In this document: positions 9,601-21,600 of the stretch, piece after piece
Layout: every line of letters begins with the position of its first letter
Numbering within the stretch: position 1 is the first letter of the stretch
From: Struthio camelus
Lineage: Eukaryota; Chordata; Aves; Struthioniformes; Struthionidae
Reading direction: 5' to 3'
Assembly (NCBI RefSeq): GCF_040807025.1
Contig: NC_090981.1
Span: 66,349,645-66,413,644 of the forward strand
DNA length: 64,000 bases
The notes under the pieces: model-generated
Database searches by the model: none
Seen by the model: only the letters and a program-made list of their open reading frames with translations
What the model was told of the DNA's origin: nothing
Position numbers and translations under genes: made by a program

Positions 9601-10008
9601 GGCATAAAAAATGTTCAATGAAACAGTCATCTGAGCGCTTCATAAGCCACTGGCATTTTAAGCGTGGAACGGTGCAGTTACATTGTGCAACCGTCTGTCC
9701 TCAGAGAAGAGGTTTTAGATGTCTTGTCCTGAAATCAAACACAATCCTCATTTTAAATAACGAGTACCTGGACACTATCAAAGTTACAGGATGTGCCAAC
9801 AGCTGGGAGTTGCTAGGGCAATCCAAGGGAGAAACGAAGCATCGTGGTTTTTTTGCTGGTAAGGATCCAGTTAGAGCAATTACCAATGGTTGTGGTGGAG
9901 TCTCTGGCAATGACAATTTTCAAATGAGGTTTTGGCGATGTTCAGAAGCCAGTTTAAACCTGTATGAATTCAGGGAAGTCTTACAGGCCTGTTTTACTCA
10001 GGTGGGTA

Positions 10009-10016
10009 GTCTAGAC
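10009..10016. promoter_or_regulatory. Distal GTCTAGAC SMAD palindrome
   Basis: A perfect match to the palindromic SMAD-binding element about 8 kb upstream of the SMAD7 ATG. The surrounding sequence shows no repeat. A single 8-mer is weak evidence on its own. Confidence 0.3.
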
Positions 10017-12850
10017 AATAGTAATAGCCCTTCATGCCTGATATTTTAGAAATGTGCCAGTGTGTTAAAACAGATAATTGAAAAATCCTCATTGGTCTAA
10101 ATGTAGGGCTGGGATTTTTAATGACTTCTTGCAGATATTAAACCCAACAGAAATGCTTTCATGAAAATCTTTCACATGGCTTAGTTCCAGCAAAAACAAC
10201 ATGCTTGGAATTGGATTTTCTTTAAAGTACCCAAGTGGTGGAAAGTGTTTGAGAACTCAAGAGTGACACTGAAATGACACCGTCTCACACTGACTACCTC
10301 CAGTATGAAAAATTTCCGTTGAATCTGAAATAAGAGAGTTTCAAGTTAACCAGAAATATAGGACTGGATGGGAACTGGCTATCCTGATTGTCCAATCCAA
10401 ATTGTGCAAGCTGAATGAAAAAGTATTACTAGTACAGTGTCATTTAAAGACTGGCTTTTCAAAAGCACGCTACCCAAACCTGCACATTTATTTCATCTTG
10501 AGGTAAAAGCATGCCATCTGATACGAATGATTAATCCAAAGAAGGCCCAGACTTGTTCTCCTCATTTAAAAGAAAAATTACATATTCTGTGGGAACATAA
10601 GAGCCGTTAACACTGGCTGAGATAGCTGTGGGCTGCAGGTTGAATCTTCTGCAGACTGCAGAACATGGCCCACCATTTCCTAAATGTATTAATACTTATT
10701 TTTTCAAAGACATCATTTCAGATCTAAAGGCACTTTGGGATCCAAAGGATATTTCAGGCACTTTTTTTTTTTTTCATTTTTATAATTTATTCTTTTTTGG
10801 TCTTGCGGGCCTAGTTTAATGACACAAAGCTGAACCACTCAACACCACCTATGGAATAGAGAAGAGAAACAATTTGAAGCAGAGAGGGCAAGTGCACCGT
10901 AATGGATCATATGCTGACCAATGCCTCTAAGTTCAGAGACAGACACTGCTTTGAACGTAAAGCCTATCAACTATTATGAACAAAATTGAAGTGATTTCTT
11001 TCGTTTTATAGCCCCAGAGATGGAATTTAACTGTGACCCCCAAAGCCTTCCAACATTGCCACCACCCCCTCCGCGAATCATGTGGAGACACAGAAGAGCA
11101 CTTTACAAAGAATTAAAGAAAGAGTTCATAGCCATTGTTTAAAAATGTAATTAACACTGTGTTTAAAGAAAAAGTGAGACAATTACCACCTCCTAAAGGC
11201 CTAAAGAAATCCGAGCTGCAGACCTCCCGCCAGACTGAGTGATATCGCAGGCACCATAAACAGAGGTTTGCAAGGATCTTTCCATTCACATCCCCAACCG
11301 CTAAGTATTATTATTATTGCTATTACTGTCTTTGTTTATGGTGAGGTGCAAGGCAGTCTGCAGCTCAGGTTTCTCAGGACCGTTGCGCTCCGCTCTGCAG
11401 AGGGCGTAGGGCCGAGTAGCCTCTTCTGCAAATGAAGTCAATCACAGTTAGAGCTCCCTGAACTTGCCCAGCAGCACTTGGCAGCTTGCAAGGTCCTGCC
11501 TAGGGAGGTAGTTTTGTTAGACTGCAGCATTAATCATATTCTGAAGCAAATAGCCAAAGAGTTTTTTTCACCTTGAGAACCTAAAAATAGTTCTCTAGCT
11601 TTTAGCAAATCCTGCACACGCTCACCTTGAGACATGCAATCCGCAGAGCCATTTCTCTTCCATTTTCCAAACTTGTAGGAGCATATAGCTGTACAAAAAG
11701 ATGCAAATTCCAACGTGTGCTTAACTGATAGGACCAGTTACACAGCCTGCTTACAGATTTGACACATACACGTGCCAGATAAATGCACAGCTGGCCAATT
11801 AGGCTCACAAACACCAGCTTTTCATATTCCATCCCAATGACTGAATCCATAAATTCACTACAAAACATGAACAGCGAGAGAAAGAAGGCACAAAGAGATC
11901 TCAGACCCTCGATTTGGGCCAGGCAACACAGAAACATCATCACGGCATGTTGTCTGGAAACCTCTGGCTGTGTGCATCATCTCCCTCCATGGCCGAAGCC
12001 GTTATCTTGAGTCACTGCCTGCAAGGATTTTGCAAAAATGGGGATGGTAGATGCATTTTACACATACACACACTCACACAGGTAAACATTCATTCGTTTG
12101 TGCATTGCACTGCTCAGTTCAGCTCCTAGAACGGAATTTAGAAACTAGGTGTTTGCAAGCTGTGATTTGCAATCACCGTGCCTTGATTTCAGCAGTGCCT
12201 AGGACTGAGTCAGAAAATGAGATCGCTCGCCTTGGGACCGCGGCATCAGCCCTGCCCCAAGCTGTCAGCTCTGCTCCTCTCGCTTTCCCAGTCCTGCTCA
12301 GGCACCCGGGTGCAGTCAGCGTTTTATATCTCTAAACAAACCAAGTTGCTTCTCAATCACGGTCTTCACGTGAGCAGGCAGCGAAGTGGACGGTGTGCAT
12401 TTTTGCAGGCATTTGTTTCGTGGGAGCCACCCGCGGGCCCCCGCAGGCCGGCTGTTTGGCCCGTGATGGAGACGGGCGTGGAGCGGAGTCCGCGAAGGCT
12501 CGCTCCTGGGTTGTATTTCCAGCTCGGTCGTAGACTCGCTGAAACCCCAGGGCTGGCGCACGTGGCAGCATGTGTCGGACATTACTCACTGGTGCAGTCT
12601 TGTTGACGCTAATGGGGCTCTTTGGATGCCGTTAAGCATACTTAAGGGTTTTCACTACTGAGGCAGAAGTGTTTTTTATAACATGGAGAAAACCCACAGA
12701 ATTCAATAGAAAATGCTAGCTTGCTTATAGTGGGGGAGCAGTTAAGGAGAAAAGTACATTCCTGTTTGAAAGTGTGTCATTCCTTATCAAATTCCATCAG
12801 TTTTACGGAGATATTTATGTAGTCTGAAGTTTGTGTAAAGGTCTTGGTTT

Positions 12851-12898
12851 AATCCCTTTTCCATGGAGGGAGAAAAAAAAAAAAATCCCTTTTCCATG
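12851..12898 (+). repeat. Short poly(A)-tailed insertion flanked by 15-bp direct repeats
   Basis: AATCCCTTTTCCATG occurs at 12851-12865 and again at 12884-12898, flanking an 18-base insert that is GAGGGAG followed by A's. The shape is that of a target-site duplication around a tiny A-tailed retroposed fragment. Slippage or templated duplication are alternatives. Confidence 0.5.
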
Positions 12899-12904
12899 AC
12901 TGTT

Positions 12905-12975
12905 ATGCCATTTTCTATGAGGCCAAATCCCTGCCTCAGTTTACCAATCTGTCACCTGGCTTACTAACAGGTTGC
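12905..12975 (+). repeat. MIR-like SINE remnant
   Basis: AAATCCCTGCCTCAGTTTAC followed by CAATCTGTCACCTGGCTTAC resembles the MIR core (CCTCAGTTTCCCCATCTGTA). A possible tRNA-head piece (CTCCTGGGTTGTATTTCCAG) lies separately near 12505-12530. Short and diverged. Confidence 0.45.
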
Positions 12976-15900
12976 TAACTGAGTTATTACTCCAAGGCTG
13001 ATGTACTGCTTGCAGTCCAGAGATGCATGGTTACTCCCCTGAGACTCTCAAAAGGAAGGTACTATAAAGTAGGACCTATAAAGTAGTATATTTTTATTAA
13101 AAATACATTCTACAGCTCTTTATGCATCCGAAAGCTGAAATGAGAAATAGCTTCGAGGTGGGAAATGGTGTAACAAAGCTACGTTCCATCTCCCTCCCCG
13201 CCACAAACGAAGAAAAGAAAGTCTTTCATTAGATGACATGGGTTTAAAGGAATGTTGCAACGGATAGAAATCCCATACCATTATACCCACCCCTGAGGGC
13301 AGCGGGTATTTCTGTTCCAGTGTCTTCCAAGGCACTCCATCTCTGCTCTCCGGACTGGATGGGAAAAAATGCAATTAACTTCTAGACTTGCTGACATTGA
13401 TTGCGATGATTAATGTCACCGTTGCACTTACCTGGCCTAGGCCATCTATAAGATAAGGCGCGGAGGTGGTGTTTGCCCTACCCAACTCTGGCCATCAGAA
13501 AGCTAGATTTCAAGTCTAACACGGGCATACGGGCTCCTTATGGTGCCTGTGAGAGGAGACAGACAGCTCCAGAGGGCAACTCCTGCCCTTCTCTTAGACA
13601 CCTGTCTCAGTGCGGGATGAGTCGTCCTGGAGGTACCCGTCTCTCTCCCACAAAGTAAATAGGGACCTTAGTGACACACCACACTTTTAGGTGGCTGAAG
13701 GCAGAAGGGTGAATCCTGCAGGGCGAAGCAGCCGGCTCCCCAGGAACGCAGCGGGAGCCGGGGCCGCTGCCCAGCTGGGAGCAGCTGCCTGGCTCCACCT
13801 AGCCTGCGTGCTGGGCCACCGCTCCTGCTGCGCTGCTGCAGGCCTTCGGAAAGCAGCCGTTTCCCTAAAAGAGCGATGGCATGGCACTGCTGGATATAAA
13901 GGAAACAATGATGTGGCATTTCGCCATGCAATCTTGCTGAGCCGCGAACTGCTTTGAGAGCTGGAGAAGGAGGGACGTCCTCCTGTGAAAGCCTGCGTCC
14001 CGCTGCCGTCTCCCTCCGCGTGGCCACGTGGCCCAGCAGCGCTGACTCCCAGGCCTCTCTGCCGGCTTATTCCCATGCAATGGCAGCAATATTGCAAAAC
14101 AACGCCTGCATTTTTCTCCCTTTCTGGTTCACGACTTTTATCGGCAGGGATAGGAGGTGGGTGAATATGCTGAAGGGCTTGGGCTGGCAAGGGGAGGGGA
14201 AGAAGACCAAAGGTGGAAGGATGATGCCAGTCAACGCTCAAATCCAAAATGCTCTGAATGTCTCCGTTCACTTATGCCACAGCAGGGGCCCGTTTCCTAC
14301 TTTCACCAGATCTGGGTCCCTTGCTTTCCCCCATGGCAGCGGGCGCTCTTGCCCATGCGAATGCATGTGTGCCCATTCCCTCAATACCACCATCTTTATT
14401 ATTTGCCCGGGAGAAAAATCTTTCGGCGCCAACCTACTGAGTTCAGCTGGGAGCAGTAGTATTACTATACGCTAGCAGGCATCAGCGGGAGCCACCAGCC
14501 ACATGCCTGATCTGTAGACAACAGAGGATGTACTCAAAACTCTGGCTATGGCTCTTGGCACTTCCCCGGCGCGTCCCCTTTCTGATTTCGGCTTCCCTCT
14601 GCTCCCAGCTAAGTGAGATCTGCCCACCGAGGTCTCCACCAGGGTTGGACTCGCGCAGCAAATCCCGCCTCGCGGTTGGAAATCACCGTGTTACAGGTGG
14701 ACAGGGAACGCGTCGGGGAGCACAGCCCAGGCTGACGTCGCTGCCACAGAAACGATGCAGAAAGCGACGTTTTGTTGACACGGAGGGACAATTGCGGTGG
14801 GAAGAGTGAAATAGCTCGCGGCAGCCAGAACGCCCGGGGCTTTGCGCCACGGGGGTCATTAAAAAAATACAACTCGATGGCATACAGAGCAAACACATGG
14901 ATGCGTTATAACCCTACATCAAGTTGCACGAACTCCTAACACGTTACATAAACTAGTTGCCCATTTTCCTGGGAAATAAGTACTGTTGCACATTAGGACA
15001 AAAACATTCAATGAAAAGGTCATTTTTACGAATGATGCTTTGGAAATAGAAAAGTACATTTCAGATCTGAGTATTGGGTGACGGTGCATTGAAGAAAGCA
15101 TACATGCGTCTATAAAAAGCCTAATAACAAATTCCTTTGCCATGTGCTTGATAACTGTGTAGGGGTCATATTTGTATTAAGATACCTACATATTGAAGCG
15201 AGGTGTCCCGTCTTTGTAATTCCCCAACATCTCTTCTTGAGCCAGCATTTGTAAAACGATATTTCTATATTTACTTAAGCATCTATTTAAAGAGGAATCC
15301 CTCATAATTACTCACCACACAGATAGATGACACTGTTTGGCTGTGTTTGTTTAGTTTCTATTAGTGATTGGCAAAAAGTCTACTGTGGCTTCAAAGCAGA
15401 TATAGATGAATGACCCGTTGATCGTAAAATAAAATATGATGATCTTTTTTAGGCCTTATGGGAAATGACATGTAGAGGGGACACATATCACCAGCTCCTC
15501 CTGTCATTTCATGATATAATGTTAAATCTAGTAATGCTGGCTGGGTTGGCTGAAGGGAAGACTTCCATAAAGGAAGGACAGTCTATCCTATAGGATAATC
15601 AGAGGAATTCAGGAGAAGCTGTGAGCTTCAAAAAGTGAGTTCGTTTGCCGTTTCAGGTGATATGTCTGTCTCTGAGTCCCCAGGTCAGCTTTTGTAGTTT
15701 TTATAATCCCATAGCTTCTACTTAAAACATATTTCTATTTACTTGCATTGTTTGAAAGACCTGCACAAAAAGCTATGGAATATCATTGCCTACAGCAAAA
15801 TGTTATCAAAGTTCAATGTGAATCCCAAAATTATGCCTGTCTTTTCATCTAAATGTTCTCCATAACAGTCACTTTAAGCGCAGAATACAACTTGAGTAGC

Positions 15901-16098
15901 ATTACCCCCCCCCCCCAAAAAAAAAGAGGTTTTTCTTTTTTAACCAATCCCATTTCTCTAAATGAAATGGGGGGAAATGCCTTACTATTTGCAAGTGGCA
16001 TTTGTTAACAAATTTGTGGTATGACAGACAAAATATTCAGTACCAGAAAGTTAAGCTCTAATTGCTGGTTTTCTCCTTAATTTTCCTTGGGAATCAGT
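12976..16098. other. Intergenic, no gene recognised
   Basis: Includes a moderately CpG-rich patch at about 13.69-14.06 kb with overlapping open frames on both strands (up to 194 codons). None has a recognisable domain, and no splice-site-bounded coding segment stood out. A 13-bp near-duplicate containing CTATAAAGTAG occurs at about 13064-13090. I treat the open frames as chance in GC-rich sequence. Confidence 0.6.
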
Positions 16099-16144
16099 GC
16101 TGGTAAGTAATTGCCCTCACCGCTGGTAAGTAATTCCCCTTGCC
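16099..16144. repeat. 23-bp tandem duplication
   Basis: Two adjacent 23-bp units each beginning GCTGGTAAGTAATT, differing at a few positions in the second half. Each copy contains GGTAAGTAA, a strong consensus 5' splice site on the plus strand, but there is no coding context. Confidence 0.8.
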
Positions 16145-16967
16145 ACGAGCCCATGCACAGGCTATCCTTGGCTCAGCTGCAGATTATCCATGATGTGGCT
16201 GTCTCAGAAGGAAGAGAGGCTGAACCGAGGGTCAAATGGTGTAAAAAATGTGCCAGGCATCCTCGTGCAGGCTCTGCCTTTTATTGCCCTCGGTAGCTTT
16301 GGGTACCTTGAACAGGTCTCCCAAATGGCACAAGCACGAAGAGCAGGAGGCCCTGTCTGTGTTGATAATCAAAGCTTATGCAACTGGGAGGACATTTTTG
16401 CCAACGCTAGCCCTGCCAGCGAAACCTCACATGAAAGCAAATCTTATAAACAGGCCGCTTCCAGTGTCTTCATTTCCATGGTGGTGGTGGTACATGGCCC
16501 TCTCTGGCCTTGCCCCTCTGCTCAGGTGCTGCGTGTTTTGCAGAGCAGGAAGAGCTCCCTCTCGAGCATGTGGAAGTCCTCCACGATTGTGGGGCTGCTC
16601 ATGTTGACAGATAATAAATAGCACCAATTAGGATTTTCTTGCAAACTTTCAAAGCGCCACAGGGGAGGGGAAAATAACACAGAAACATGAGACTGAGTTA
16701 CTGAATTTTTGTGCCTTCGCTTCACGCGCTATGCGATGCCAAAGAAACCTGGAAGGTGCAGTCAAAGCAATGGCAGAATGGGATTATTTCAAATGAGGTG
16801 CCAACATAACCTAAGGCGTTGTCCTTCCAATATGTGTGGAGACAAAGCTTGTTCCCAGGAGGGGTAAACCATCCTCAGTTGCTCCTGACATCAGATATCC
16901 TGCTCTTACACCGGCACGCTGGGTGAGTAGGTCTCCTCCTCTAGCCAAAAGGACTGCAGGAGTTTCT

Positions 16968-16993
16968 TGACTCTAGACTCCCAGTCTAGACTC
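16968..16993. promoter_or_regulatory. Distal SMAD palindrome with repeated TCTAGACTC
   Basis: TCTAGACTC occurs twice within 26 bp, and the second copy makes a perfect GTCTAGAC palindrome at 16984-16991. About 15 kb upstream of the SMAD7 ATG. Regulatory role is inference. Confidence 0.3.
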
Positions 16994-17109
16994 TGGGATT
17001 TTTTAAAATTGGGAAATAGGCTCCTATATCATGCTGGCATCTTTGTTAATTTGACCCCAGTTCTGCGGTTTCATTTCTCTGAAGTGCTGCTTGCTATTTC
17101 CGGATTTTT

Positions 17110-17162
17110 ATATATACATACATACATTCATATGTATATATATATATGAATATATATATCAA
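17110..17162. repeat. AT-rich microsatellite with hairpin potential
   Basis: Interrupted (TA)n/(CATA)n tract. TTCATATGTATATATATATA followed by TGAA forms an imperfect inverted repeat. Further poly(T) runs are near 17690 and 17793. No gene from 17.2 to 21.4 kb. Confidence 0.8.
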
Positions 17163-20031
17163 TCACTGCTGTCAATCATAATATCCAGTTTTCTTTCACT
17201 GTACTCATGAAGGGCTGTGAGCACTCAACGCCTTGTAGACCCTGGCTTTGCTGAAGGCAACCCATGTCCAGGTTGGACTCATTGACTTTAAACAGTTAGA
17301 TGGTGGATGAATTTGGCCATTTCTCCTTGCCTTTTGATAATGCTGTTGTCTGAAGGTTATCAGTCATGAGGGCTCCATAATCACGCTGGTTCCCTTTCAT
17401 ATCTTCAAAAGGCAGGAAATAGGTTTTCTACCTGTTCAAGAGCCACTCATCTGCAGGTAAAGAATTTAACAGCTTGTGGGAGTGCTATGTACTGCCGGCA
17501 ATAATTTGACTGATCTTTCTTGGCACTGCAGAAACGCTTCTTAGAAGACACATTGTCAAAGGCAAAAATTGAGATATTTTCTTTCACACGTCTACTAGGA
17601 ACACTTAATACACGAAAACAAACACCTAGCATTGAGAGGGGGCAAAGGACTGTCTCCATTGATTTCTGTGGCAGAATTTAACTGTCCTTTTTTTTTTTTT
17701 TAAGGTTTGGAGTAGAAAAGAAAGAGCTTGCTAAAGGATTTTCCAATTTTGGTGCTTGCAGAACAAAAAAAAACCTGTTTAAAGTTAACTTGTTTTTTTT
17801 TTTTTTTTAGGATGGGAAGAGTTAGGAGCAAAAAACAAATTGCACAGATTGTTGCATGACATATGCAGCCAGATGGTTAGGCTGGCTTATTTTATTCTGG
17901 GTTTATATGTACCAAGCTACAGTGCATTATTTTGGCACTTATCTATCTTCTTTTTGCGTTCAGATTTACCTGACCAACTCTTAGCGTGTAAACCCGTACA
18001 GCTATTTCTTTTGTGCTTGTTGAACTGTACTGTTTTATTTCAAGGCCATGGCGCTGCCTAACATGCAGGCATGCAAAAATAGGCAGAAGTGCAGGGTCAA
18101 AAGTAGCTTAAGCGAACTGATAGCTGCATTTGATCTGATTTTCCTAAAATAACAGGTCACTGTCGATACGGTTGTTCCAAAAGAACAAACATAGGAGCAT
18201 ATCTGGCTCCACCTTGCACAAAGTGCTTGTGTCTTTGGGTATCAACAGCAAAATATGTATTGTGACATTTAAATGACACCTCCAAAGTATTTCAGATCAT
18301 CTTTCCTGATCCTAGAATTCGGTATTAAATTAATGGCGAAATTCAATCCATCTCCCAAAAAATAAATTTAACAAGATCAGTGTGAGGAAGGGTAACTCTA
18401 GAAACACTGTTTTTCAGCACACACTTAAAAAATATCCAGATTAAACCATAGCTCAATTCTCATCCAGCAGAAACATTACACAAGAACAATTGAACAAATT
18501 TCTCATTTGGCTTTGGGGCTCCTGTTGTAGGAGCTTTCTGATCCTGGAGTTGACTGCGCCTGGCAAACGACTACTTGAAGTTGTGCCTTGCCAACAACAG
18601 AAAAACAAATAAATGCTTCTTAGAGGTCAGATACTGGTTCCTGGACAAGAATGTCTTCTCATCAGACATCATTGATTAAGGTCTTTCTCTGAAGAGGAGA
18701 TACTAGGAGATGGGAAGATGCTAGGACGGGGGCTCTTACCCCAGGGCTAGCTTATTCAGAGAGCCCTAGCGCACATGCTGTGGGGCTCCTGAAGGCCTGT
18801 TTGCCATGGGTAGTCCTCTCCTGAAGCAGTGTGACAGCTTAGATGACCTCATGAACTTCTTTCCAAGTCTCATTTTTCATGTTGTTTCCTAAGAGGAAAT
18901 GAGACTCCTGTCATTTTGTTCGATGCTCTCATCAGCATGAAAATTATGATGTGAAAATATTTGCTAATGATTTTCTGCTCATTAAAACAAAGGAAAAAAA
19001 GAAGAAATTACATCTCTGAGCTCTCCGATTGTCTTCATTTTGGGACATCTTGTCTAGATTTGCTTCCACTTGCCTACGTGTCCCAACTACTGTCAATAGT
19101 TCAGACATGAGGCAAGAAAAGAACATCTAACAGGCAAACTGCAACAGCAGTGCTTACTGGGTCAGCTCTTTCTGACTGTTATCCACAGTTGGGTTTATAT
19201 GGTTTATACATTCAAGCTTGGGGATTATCTGTGCATATAAATGTTTATTTTAGCAAGTATAGCTAGGTGATATTTTTAGTAGCGATAGTAGTTACTAATA
19301 GTTTCATGCAAAAGTCTGTAGTTCATCAGCCTTCACCGCCACATATCTTATCTAGGAAATGCAAGCCTCTGTGGGGGAATATTGCGTACAATGCTGTGTT
19401 CATTGCACAGCACTTAATCTGCACACGATTTATTTATTTTAGCAAAGAGAGGAAGCAAATAACCCTCTGTGTGTCTAACTTCAAGTAACCAGATTAATGC
19501 TGGATGATACAGTATCACTTTGTTTAGGATGCTTTTTATCCTTATTAAAAAACACAAGAGCAAAAATCCACGCCCAAGGCAATGCAGTAAGAGGCTGTCT
19601 AGCCTGGCCTGTTGTCTCTGGTAATAACAGTGCCAGACGTGCTGGCGTTCAGCAGAAAAACTCCTCAGCAAGCAAAGACGCAAAAGCATTTTTATTGAAA
19701 CAGCTTCTTCTTAGCGGCTACCACTGTTTGTTTTATACAGTGAAACGTTGTCCGTTTGAGTGTTTTTTTCACTGTTATAATTAGCTGATATTTTACTAGT
19801 CATAGCGCTTAATAATAATTCCCTTTAGAAAAGTGTTTTGAGCTGTTCAGACCGTCTTGGCTTTGTGCACATGCAATACCATGAACTAGTAGGACCCTTA
19901 TGTACTAATGCAGGGCAGCTAATTAATTGTTCGCCACAGAGGTCCTGATAAGAGTAAACAAAGAGTGAAATTAGCTCAGGAGAAGACCCAGGAATTTGCA
20001 GAATAAACCAAATCCTCCCATGAAGTCATCA

Positions 20032-20066
20032 GGAATCCACCCACAATCCACCCGTAATCCACCAGG
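20032..20066. repeat. Short tandem repeat of AATCCACC
   Basis: Three consecutive copies of an AATCCACC(C) unit spaced 10-11 bp apart. Not associated with any gene. Confidence 0.7.
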
Positions 20067-21414
20067 CCGGTGCTTTGGGCCCTGGCTGGAAGGACAGGAC
20101 AAGACGGCACAAAATATTGGTCCTATGCTCCTGTTGTCCTGCTGGAAAGCTCTGGGTAAGCCTAGGAGAGGACGTTAGTAGCGCTCACAGAGGTGCTGAT
20201 GTAAGTCTGGGCTGAGCAGGGCAGCAGCAGGGCACCCAGAGGCAACGTCTATGGCTGAAAGGAAGGAGGAAGAGGAGGAACCACCTGCTCTGGGAAGCGT
20301 GGAAAGGGCCAGTGGGAGCTGGCCGGAGGTGGCTCTCCAGAGCACTGTTCCTATCAAACCTCAGTGCTAAACTGCTGCAGAGAACATGATGTTTCTGAGT
20401 GAGGACTGCACCGAGGAGATGTTGAGCTCCTCACAGTTCTGGCATGTGTTGCCATGACATTGAAGTAATTGCTATTACCTTTCTCTCAGTCTTTCAGAAT
20501 TAGGTGACCAATTTTGCCAACACTCCTCTACAGGGGGAAAGCAATTTTCTGTAATTCAGTAAATAGATACATTATACCTACGCTTTCACAACAGGAGCTA
20601 AGCAAGTATTTTTACTGTTACCACTGTTTGCTAACACCTTGCAATTTGCTTCAGCAAATCATGGAACTGATGATAGAAAATAATGCAGTGCAGTCTCAGA
20701 ATTTTTCCCAGAGGCCTGTAAGAAGAGAGTACACGAATAAAGATAGCAAAACTGCAGCTAGCCTGGCTACCTAGAAAACTAATCCAGTTCACCCTGGATG
20801 ACTGCCTTCATCTTTGAGTTGGAGCTCTTTGATTTGGTGGATGTTACAGACTCTCAGATTTCCATTTTTTTTACAACATTCTTGACCACGGTTGTTTGTG
20901 GACAGCAAGCGTCTTCGCTCCAGCTCAGCAAGATGGCACAGGCTACATCCCATGTCATTGTTCCCTCTTGCAAATCTCGGTTATTCCCTCTGCCTCCGCA
21001 AGCCCTGTTTCATAGCGTATGGACCAGGGGCTCCTCAGCGGCAGAGCTGGATTCACCGCGGCCTGTTGCTTTCCGTGCTTGGGCCTGTTTATCCCGAGAA
21101 GGAGATTGCGACATGCCTGTGTGAAACCCCGCCAGATCCGAGGTGGTATCAGATGATTTTTGGGGTGGTTCCTGCCAGCCGACTTTCTCGACAGCAAAGC
21201 AGATGATTAGTCTGCTGATAGAAGACTTTGCCCAATTCCTTCCAACTTGGAAGGGATCCCATGCCTGTCTCCTTCCTTAGCGAAGCAGCTGAGAAATCTT
21301 CTCCCGTGGAGAAGCACTATCCCTTCTATCTCAAAAATCTCTGTGATAACAATGGGAAAAAGTACTCTTCTCCCAGGAACTTTGGCTTTTTCTACATAAC
21401 AAGTAGCAGTGACA

Positions 21415-21600
21415 CTTCAGATTTCTATAGCGCTTTTCCAATTTTATTTTTGGATCTCCACTGTCATAAAAGAGGAGAGGGAATAGATAGTTTTCCTCCC
21501 CGTCTTGCAGAGAGAGAAACTGAGGTTAAAGAGATTTGACTAGCAGCAAGACCACCCAGCTAGCCTGTGGGGGAGCTGGCAAATGAACAAAGCCCTCCTG
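21415..21600 (-). repeat. MIR-like SINE, antisense
   Basis: Plus strand reads TTCTATAGCGCTTTTCCAAT near the 3' end, then GAGAGAAACTGAGGTTAAAG and a CCACCCAGCTAGCCTGTGG segment, the reverse complement of the MIR core and tail. The 21.6-25.2 kb spacer that follows shows no gene. Confidence 0.65.

Noticed and set aside
13687-14475. Overlapping open frames of 194 and 173 codons on opposite strands
   Set aside because: GC-rich chance frames with no recognisable motif or splice context.
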